From Viridothelium virens (lineage: Eukaryota; Ascomycota; Dothideomycetes; Trypetheliales; Trypetheliaceae): DNA of 64,000 bases. The translations under genes were made by a program, and so were the position numbers. Position 1 is the first letter of the stretch; every line of letters starts with the position of its first letter. Positions 57,575 through 64,000 of this stretch are shown one piece after another. The notes below the pieces were generated by a model. It saw nothing but the letters and a program-made list of their open reading frames with translations, ran no database searches and had not been told where the DNA came from. The DNA lies in NCBI GenBank assembly GCA_010094025.1, contig ML991813.1:186001-250000 (forward strand). The letters run 5' to 3'.

Positions 57575-58390
57575 ATGAAGGTCAGTGCGGCGATTCTCGG
57601 CGCTGCTGTTATCAAGACAGCGGTGGCGCACACTATCTTTGTTCAGTTGAACAATAACCGTAAGGACGTGTCCCAGAGTGGCATTCGACAGTTACTAACT
57701 GATCTCAGCTGTGAGCTATGCTATTCGGGACCCCTCATACGATGGTGTATGTGTATGAATCCATGAAGAATGGCCGAGGATCTAATGTATCATATAAAGC
57801 CAATCCAAGACGTTACGTCGGATGATATCGCTTGCAATGGCGGCCCGAACCCAACGACTCCTTCATCGGCCATGATCACCGTTGCCGCAGGTTCTACTGC
57901 AGATTTGACTTGGAGGCATACATTGACAAGCGACGCTACAGACGTCATCGATCCCAGCCACAAGGGCCCAGTCATGGCATATATGAAGAAAGTGACAAAT
58001 GCCGTTACTGATGTGGGATATGGCAGCGGATGGTTCAAAATTGCCGAGGACACTTTCACCCCGAGTAACTCTACTTGGGGTGTCGACCGTCTTATCGCCA
58101 GTGGTGGTATCCAGACTGTCACTATTCCCAAGTGCCTTGCTCCGGGCCAATACCTTCTCCGTGGTGAACTCATTGCTTTACACGGTGCCAGTACCCAGGG
58201 TGGAGCACAATTCTACATGGAGTGTGCTCAAATAACCGTCACGGCTGCTTCCGGAGCTTCAGTTAAAACGCCTTCGACCGTCAGCCTGCCTGGAGCCTAC
58301 TCTGCTACTGACCCTGGAATCTTAATCAACCTCTACTATCCTACGGTGACGAGCTATACTGCTCCGGGCCCAGATGTCTTCACTTGTTGA
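57575..58390 (+). CDS. AA9 lytic polysaccharide monooxygenase
   Basis: Copper enzyme that cleaves cellulose or hemicellulose chains by oxidation. Exons 57575-57659, 57709-57746 and 57800-58390 (introns 49 and 53 bp) give 237 aa. The signal peptide (1-18, ending TAVA) leaves H19 as the N-terminal copper-brace histidine in HTIFVQLNNN. The second brace histidine is H95 in DPSHKGPVMAYM. The axial tyrosine is Y180 in QFYMEC, and H169 in ALHGA fills the second-shell place. The joins YAIRDPSYDG-PIQDVTSDDIACNG match the family exactly. There is no CBM1; the C-terminus ends ...DVFTC after a short Pro/Tyr-rich tail. Complete and probably active. C1 or C4 preference cannot be read. Confidence 0.93.
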
Positions 58391-59537
58391 GCTACCAATG
58401 ACGAGATACTGAGCAGGACGGAGAATTCGGTCAGGCGCGGTGAGACGATTTTATGATCAGTTCGGAAACGGAACGAGTGACTGGCTTTTAACCTCATGAG
58501 TGTCATTCACTTTTGCCCATTCATGTCCATAAGTTATGCTTCTCGCAGGAGAGTTTTACCAACATGGTTATCTTGATGCATGTTTGCGAGCATCATGTGG
58601 AAGAGCAGCCATTTCTATCGAAGATGTAGGCAAATGTTATGTTTTCTTAGACCACGTTTAGATAGATATGAACAACGATATTAGCCTAGCTTTCTCCTTC
58701 CCCGTCTGGCTTGCCTTCAGTCATCTCACTAATTGGGTCACTAAGCTAATTCGTCGCCAATACGCCTAACTCAGTACTCCTAGAGGGCTTTCTTATGTAG
58801 GAGGGGGACTATTCTTTTCGTTTCTCTTCAGTAAGTCTGCGCAGCCAGTATGGGCAATGCTTGCCCAGCCTTATCCACATACCCATCGTATGAGTTGAGA
58901 TGAGTCTCAACAGTGCTTTACATAAATAGCTATCAAGGTAATAGAACATGGCCGAGCCTCCAGTCATTGAAAACTAGCTCTTTGCCGTGGATTACTTTTG
59001 AACTCCTTGTCTTTCTCCATTTCTGCATTGGGAATTCTCTCACATAATATTCGCTCTTCCTTTCCTGATAGCTCGAGTGCCTTTCGTAACCAATCTATTC
59101 AGAACCCTCATTTGCAGCAAGACTCCTCTTGGAAAACGGTGGTTTATGGTCGCCACGCAAGCCAAGCCGTGTTTTTTATCCGTGGATGTACCTTGGATCA
59201 TCAGATTGCGAGTGTTTCTCCCTCCATATACAAATTCGGAAGCAAGATTGTCGCTGGCAGTATCTGACCACTATCACATGCCGCTGCCCTATATTATATG
59301 TGTATTTTGCCTACCGTGATTTGTCACAGAGATATGGATAGTTGGCGTTATTACAAGCAAAAGGCACAATACTTTTTGATTTGTCTTATTTACAGTAAAG
59401 ACTGAATAACCCTTCGATGCTAAGTTTCATCAGTGTTCGAGAAGCCAGGGTCTTTGTCCATTCTAGCGATCAACTCGAAACCTGCCGCTCGAAGCTGAAT
59501 GATTGCTGGCAGCAGTAAAGCCATAACCTAAGGCCAA
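58391..59537. other. Intergenic, no clear gene
   Basis: About 1.1 kb between the convergent LPMO and HsbA genes. A plus-strand stretch at 58998-59341 is open in three overlapping frames, but none shows a family motif. Confidence 0.4.
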
Positions 59538-60059
59538 TCACGAGAAGGCATTAATTCCAGTCTGGAACTCAGCCGCGATCTGGGCAGTCAGGCTTTGAGC
59601 AATTGAGGACAGGTCGGAAGGCGTTTTTGAGACAATGGCGGAGCTAAAAGAGTTGGAGGCTGTTCTCTGCTGTTGGAGTTGAGAGAGGACAGTAGCTGAC
59701 TGGCCACTCGAAACAAAGGTCGGCTTCTTGGCGATGAGATCGTCGATGGTCGTGTTCAAAGTGTTGATTAGAGTCTCAGTAGCAGAGGCGACTTGAAGAG
59801 CGTCGTTGTCCGAAATGGGGGTCGTGGCTTGGACGTTGGTAGTCCCGGTGTTGATTGAAGAAAGGACGGCGGCAGAGTCGGCATTCAATGTGGAAATAGC
59901 ACCAGCACTGCCATCAAAAGCCTTCACTTCAGTGTCAAGCGTCTCCGTAGCCGAGTTGACATTGCTAAGGGCTGTAAGGATCGTCTGCACGTCACGCTTG
60001 ACAACTACCCGGCCGAAGGCTGTGCCGATGAGAGCGAGGAGAGCGTACTTGGCATGCAT
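59538..60059 (-). CDS. hsbA: Hydrophobic surface-binding protein A (HsbA) type cell-wall protein
   Basis: Small secreted protein that coats hydrophobic surfaces and can recruit cutinase-like enzymes in Aspergillus. One exon, 173 aa. The signal peptide is about residues 1-16 (ALLALIGTAFG). The mature part is one amphipathic helical domain rich in Ala, Ser and Thr without Cys, with the family pattern VVKRDVQTILTALSNVNSAT near the start. The end ...AAEFQTGINAFS is also typical. A TATAAAA lies about 130 bp upstream on the same strand. Confidence 0.88.
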   Translation of the reverse strand: MHAKYALLALIGTAFGRVVVKRDVQTILTALSNVNSATETLDTEVKAFDGSAGAISTLNADSAAVLSSINTGTTNVQATTPISDNDALQVASATETLINTLNTTIDDLIAKKPTFVSSGQSATVLSQLQQQRTASNSFSSAIVSKTPSDLSSIAQSLTAQIAAEFQTGINAFS

Positions 60060-62096
60060 GTTGATGATAGAGATTAGTGATGTCGAGCAGATATTGAGAT
60101 TGGGCAGATGCAGCTTTGTTATTCTCTTGCTAGCAGAGGGTTTTGTTGAGCCTGTGTAGAAGAAAAGTATTCATGCGATTCTTGCAGATTTTATATTCAA
60201 CGCCTTGTAACGCCATTCGCGGAGATCATTTACCATCACCAAAGATCGAAATATGATGACAGTACTAACGACGTATGATGGCGTATAGGACTGCCCTGGC
60301 CATCTCACACGTTTGCTAAACCCATGTTCCAGAAGGGGACATAAAAGCAAACAACCCCTGGAAAATTTCTTAGCCTCGGGGAAACAAGGTATAGAGTCTG
60401 CTTGGTGTTGCTCCATGAGAGAGACCGAGGCGGTATTTTTCGGATGCATGTGGACATTTGTCGAGGAGACGAGAGTATGATGGCCGCCGAGACGACGCTG
60501 ACCGTTCAAGAGAGGCTGTGATAATCCAAGCCCTGATCTCTAGCCAACGTCGTGTTGATCGGAAAAGGCCGAAATCCGGGGTATAGGGTAGCTAGATCAG
60601 ATTGACGGAGAAATCAGGTGCTCAACTGCAGGCCATGAACCCTGGCTAGATCTTACCGTCGCCAGGCCAGAGGCTCAAGATTCCCCGCTTTTCACCATCT
60701 TTGGAGAGTTTATGCAAGCTTTGACTAGACTGGTTGGTTAGGCGTTGGGTACTCTAATGGACTTGAACAGACATCTGTGCTCGAGACTGGACAAATACTG
60801 TGTCCTATTCTCTTATAAACAGACAAGAGTGGCCACTGCCTTGCCCAGGCTGTTGGTCCAGTGGTTGAAGTGCTTTGCCTTGGGGAATATCAATCTCATT
60901 GGTCTGAGTTCGGCACACTACGTGATATGATTGAAGGTGTTCGAATGATGTAGCTGAAACTATGCAGTACCTTGATGGTTGTGGAGGGATTCCGAAGTTG
61001 CGGGCGAGTCGGCGAAACTGCTGATCGTTGAGCTCGAAGGTTCCATGCCACAGGCCTTGGCCAAAGGCCTTGGCCAAGGCGATTTGTACATGCGCTTTTA
61101 ATATCTGAACCCTGGCAATTGCGTCGCCTGTGACTAACAAAGTAAGCTTGGTTGGAAATGACAAGTCTCTCCGCTTTCCATGGCCAGAAGGTGGCATTCC
61201 CAGAGGCGCCGAGGTCTCACGAGCAGGATGCATGGGCTTTGAGAGCACATCACGAGTAGAGCTAGATGTGCCTGCACGATGAGGTCAAAATTGTGTGCTG
61301 ATTCGAGCATCCACGGTGCCAGATTCGAGGAGAATATCGAAGCCACCAGGAACCCCCAAAGCTCACCGACTAATGACAGACTCCTTGACGCGCCACGATT
61401 GTGATATATCGCGCTTCTGAAGCTGTGCTAGCTCTTGCTGCTACGAAGGGATGTTGTCCATTCATTTGGGGTCTTAACCCACCGTACGTGGAGTTTGCGG
61501 ACGAGGGATGAAGCTTCCTTCGTCTCCTGCGATGAAAGATTCTTCCCTTTGGGCGGGTGGCCCCAACACAGATCATCCGACCTCCGGGTCTTTAGATTTC
61601 ATTGCAATTTCCTTCTTCAAAGTTCTAGCTTTTCGCCGCAATTTGACATTTGACTCCGAATGGAGCGTTTTCTCTTGTTCTCTAATACGAGTTGAGAAAA
61701 AGTCGGTCCGGATTCCCAACCAAGTTTGGTCCTTGGAAGCCAACAAATAAACTCCATGAAAAGCTGGCACCAACAATGTCGCATGTTGTACAAACAGGAC
61801 AACGTCACAGTAAAGCTATTCCATACCATGCATACTCACTCATAACCCTACCCCGTGCACCAAATGCTTTGGAAAAGCTTGAGTTCGACGTCATGTTCCA
61901 GAAGTTGAGGCTCTCCAACAACAACAAGACGCTGTGTCAATCTCACCAACCAAAAAATTGAGGAGGAAAGAAAACAGCGCAATGCCCTATCTCCACAATG
62001 CGCATCCTCACGACAGGCTCTTTCGTTCCTTATTTCATTTCTGGTATCCAAAGCTGAATACATGCTCGATTGCTGGCTCAATCCTGCCTTACAACG
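60060..62096. other. Intergenic, no clear gene
   Basis: About 2 kb upstream of both HsbA (-) and the kinase (+). It has a TATAAAA facing HsbA (60195-60189) and a 13-bp tandem repeat at 61053-61078. The minus-strand frame 60805-61248 has some protein-like composition (FELNDQQFRRLARNFGI) but no known family. Confidence 0.4.
61053..61078. repeat. Tandem 13-bp palindromic repeat
   Basis: GGCCTTGGCCAAA followed by GGCCTTGGCCAAG, each unit carrying the palindrome GGCC-TT-GGCC. It lies in the gene-free stretch upstream of HsbA. Confidence 0.75.
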
Positions 62097-63422
62097 ATGT
62101 ATTTGTTCGCTCCAAAGCTCACCGCAATATGTGGAATTTTAATTATTGTGCATACCATCACAGCAGCTACCGCGGTTCGCTCTTCAAACCACAATAGGCC
62201 ACTGAAGCCGCAGCTTGTCCGCAGAGAAAAGCAAGATGCTCAACACACAGATGACCCAGGTCTCCATTTTATGAAACTGGGTGAATTCTCGGAGTATGCT
62301 ACTGAGGAAGTCCTCGGTGAAGGAGGGATGGGAAAAGTGTACAAAGGATATTACAAAAGTACTCCCACGGCAGAGCCAGTGCTCGCAGCGATCAAGATCT
62401 CTACCACGATGGACGTTGCCCTGGTCAGGAGAGGCACATATCTGCAGAAGCAGTTACATAACAACAACGTCCTTCGGGCCTATAACGGCGGTGAATTGGA
62501 TCCTAATGGAGAGCTTGTGACCGCGATTGAGTTCATCGACGGCGGCGACATATGGGAACAAGTCGACCAGGGTGTTTACGGGGAATCTCATCACACGGGA
62601 AATGGGACAGATCGACTAACTTCGGATTTTCATCAGATGGTCGACGGAGTTGCTTATTGCCATAGTCAGGGAGTATTCCATCGTGATCTCAAGCCTGAGA
62701 ACTTCCTTCGCGACAAATCGAGTGGGGTAGTCAAGGTTGCCGATTTTGATACAGCCACTAAAGAATTAGACAGTCATGATTCTATGTGTGGGACTCTGCA
62801 GTACCTTGCTCCCGGTAAGTAAACTTTCTCTCTTGGAGAGGGCGAGATTGGCCTTTCACACTTACCAACCGCTGCCATAGATCAGATCATAGATTTTGAA
62901 GATCATTCGATCCCATGGGATAATGAAAGGGGTGATGTTTACGCTATGGGAATAAGCCTCATGTTCATGATCATCGGCTATTATCCGTATGAAGTCATAT
63001 CTCCAGAAGCCGGTGAACTCACAGAACTTGCAGAACATCTGATGTATCGTTGTCGTGATGACGATTGTCGATTCGATGCATTAAAGCAGACATACGATGA
63101 ATTTTCTGACCCGGCTCTCGATCTTTTGAGTATGGTTCTCACACATGCCCAAGATCGTATCGATATGGAAGATTTCCAAAGGACAGCCAAGGCAATAAAG
63201 GAGTTCGGTAGTGGCAAAGAGCACCTGCGTAAAAGAGACTACCAATTTGCTCAGAGCAACCATAAAGGACAGGAAATATGTCTTGTGTCTCCCAAGTCAC
63301 CGGACCGCAAGATGTTGGAAAAAGTTCGAGATACTTGGACAGGTTCGAACGCGACAAAGCCAGAGATCTTGACAGCAAAGAAAGCCTCCCGGCGAGGAAG
63401 GTTCAGAGCTCGCCATCGATAG
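62097..63422 (+). CDS. Kinase-fold protein with signal peptide
   Basis: Ser/Thr-kinase-like protein of unknown role. Exons 62097-62814 and 62881-63422 (66-bp intron) give 419 aa. The first 27 residues (YLFAPKLTAICGILIIVHTI) form a clear signal peptide or anchor, unusual for this fold. The kinase domain runs from about residue 68 to 350: glycine loop LGEGGMGKVYKG, lysine K100 in AAIKI, HRDLKPENFL at 195-204, then DFD (216-218) where DFG is standard, and LAPDQ where APE is usual. The lysine, catalytic Asp197 and metal Asp216 are present, so activity is possible. The last 60 residues are basic (KKASRRGRFRARHR). Start: the first in-frame ATG. It may be a secreted or ER/vacuole-lumen kinase, an effector, or an anchored kinase. 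Confidence 0.85.
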
Positions 63423-64000
63423 TACCTTGCTGTATGCATATGTCGCAACAGGCGGTAGAGATGCATGCAACAGAGCACAATATTTCCGGGATTCTTGTAC
63501 CCTTGACCAGAGAGCGCGACAAAAATCGGTAAAGGAGAGGAGGCTGGGTTTTTGGCTTCGCAAGGAGATCCGTTGCACCAGTGAGGAAGTGAGCCCGCCG
63601 TATCCCAAGCATCACAAGTCTGTTTTTGACGCGCATCATTTTTGTTGGCTAGAACTTCACCTGGTATCATCTTAATTTTGGTATACTGCTTTCGCAAGGC
63701 CGTTGTGCAGGCGCTTTGGACTGCCTTGGTGAATGAGAGCCCCAATACTCTGTTTCTTGAATATCCGTCTGCAGAGTCTAGCAAATACATTGAAAATTCA
63801 GCAATGTTGGATTCGACTTAATAGTCGCTTCCCAGTAGCGTCCGTCATCATAATGTTTGCTCAGGACATACCTCAACTGCGGACCTCAATTCATCGAGGG
63901 GAAACGAAGTTGTAATGGTCTCCTCACGCCTGTTGGTGAACTTCGCGAAGAGTAGAGGCTTCCGGAGTTGACTCTTCAAGGGGTCCTAATTTTATGATGC
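63423..64000. other. Window end, no gene seen
   Basis: About 580 bp downstream of the kinase. Short overlapping frames only; presumed 3' UTR and intergenic sequence. Confidence 0.45.

Noticed and set aside
1-64000. Transposons, LTR elements or RIP-mutated repeats
   Set aside because: No terminal repeats, transposase, reverse transcriptase or AT-rich mutated blocks were noticed by eye.

Overview
This window looks like nuclear DNA of a filamentous ascomycete (Pezizomycotina). Genes are split by many short introns, mostly 46-90 bp, with CTNAC-type branch points. The gene content is typically fungal: Ssd1, Scy1, Nup84, Gle1, Prp46, AA9 and AA5 oxidases, HsbA, and fungal MFS and rhodopsin-domain proteins. 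I cannot name the genus. I rebuilt exon structures by hand from splice signals and reading frame, so most listed coordinates are whole gene spans with exon joins given in the evidence. No rRNA, credible tRNA, CRISPR array or intact transposon was seen.

Layout. 1-15.4 kb is mostly housekeeping: the 5' part of a Scy1 pseudokinase (-), a mitochondrial branched-chain aminotransferase (+), a fused alpha-beta succinyl-CoA-ligase-like gene with damaged signals (-), a small charged protein (+), SUMO (-), a five-exon Cmc4 twin-CX9C gene (+), and nucleoporin Nup84 (+). 15.4-20 kb is one intronless plasma-membrane-type calcium ATPase. 20.9-31 kb is more accessory: cyanamide hydratase (+) tail to tail with an amidase (-), a decayed P450 (+), a DHA2-like MFS transporter (+), and a patatin-like protein (-) that has lost both catalytic positions. 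31-41.5 kb returns to core RNA biology: Gle1 (+), cyclic phosphodiesterase Cpd1 (-) and Ssd1 (+), followed by a secreted ferritin-like Rds1-type protein (+). 42.5-63.5 kb mixes secreted redox enzymes (galactose oxidase, GMC oxidoreductase, AA9 LPMO) with Prp46, a nine-exon TRI12-like MFS transporter, a rhodopsin-domain membrane protein, HsbA, and a kinase-fold protein with a signal peptide.

How they fit together. Nup84 and Gle1 serve the nuclear pore and mRNA export, Prp46 serves splicing, and Ssd1 controls mRNAs. Cyanamide hydratase makes urea and the facing amidase releases ammonium, so both could serve nitrogen scavenging. Galactose oxidase, the GMC enzyme and the LPMO could share peroxide and electron chemistry outside the cell.

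Most interesting signals: three GC-AG introns among about 41 inferred introns; a fused succinyl-CoA ligase with a non-AG acceptor and a frame break; a patatin pseudoenzyme; a secreted kinase with DFD in place of DFG; a C-to-G wobble switch toward the 3' end of at least six genes; and an 84-bp near-perfect hairpin upstream of SUMO.
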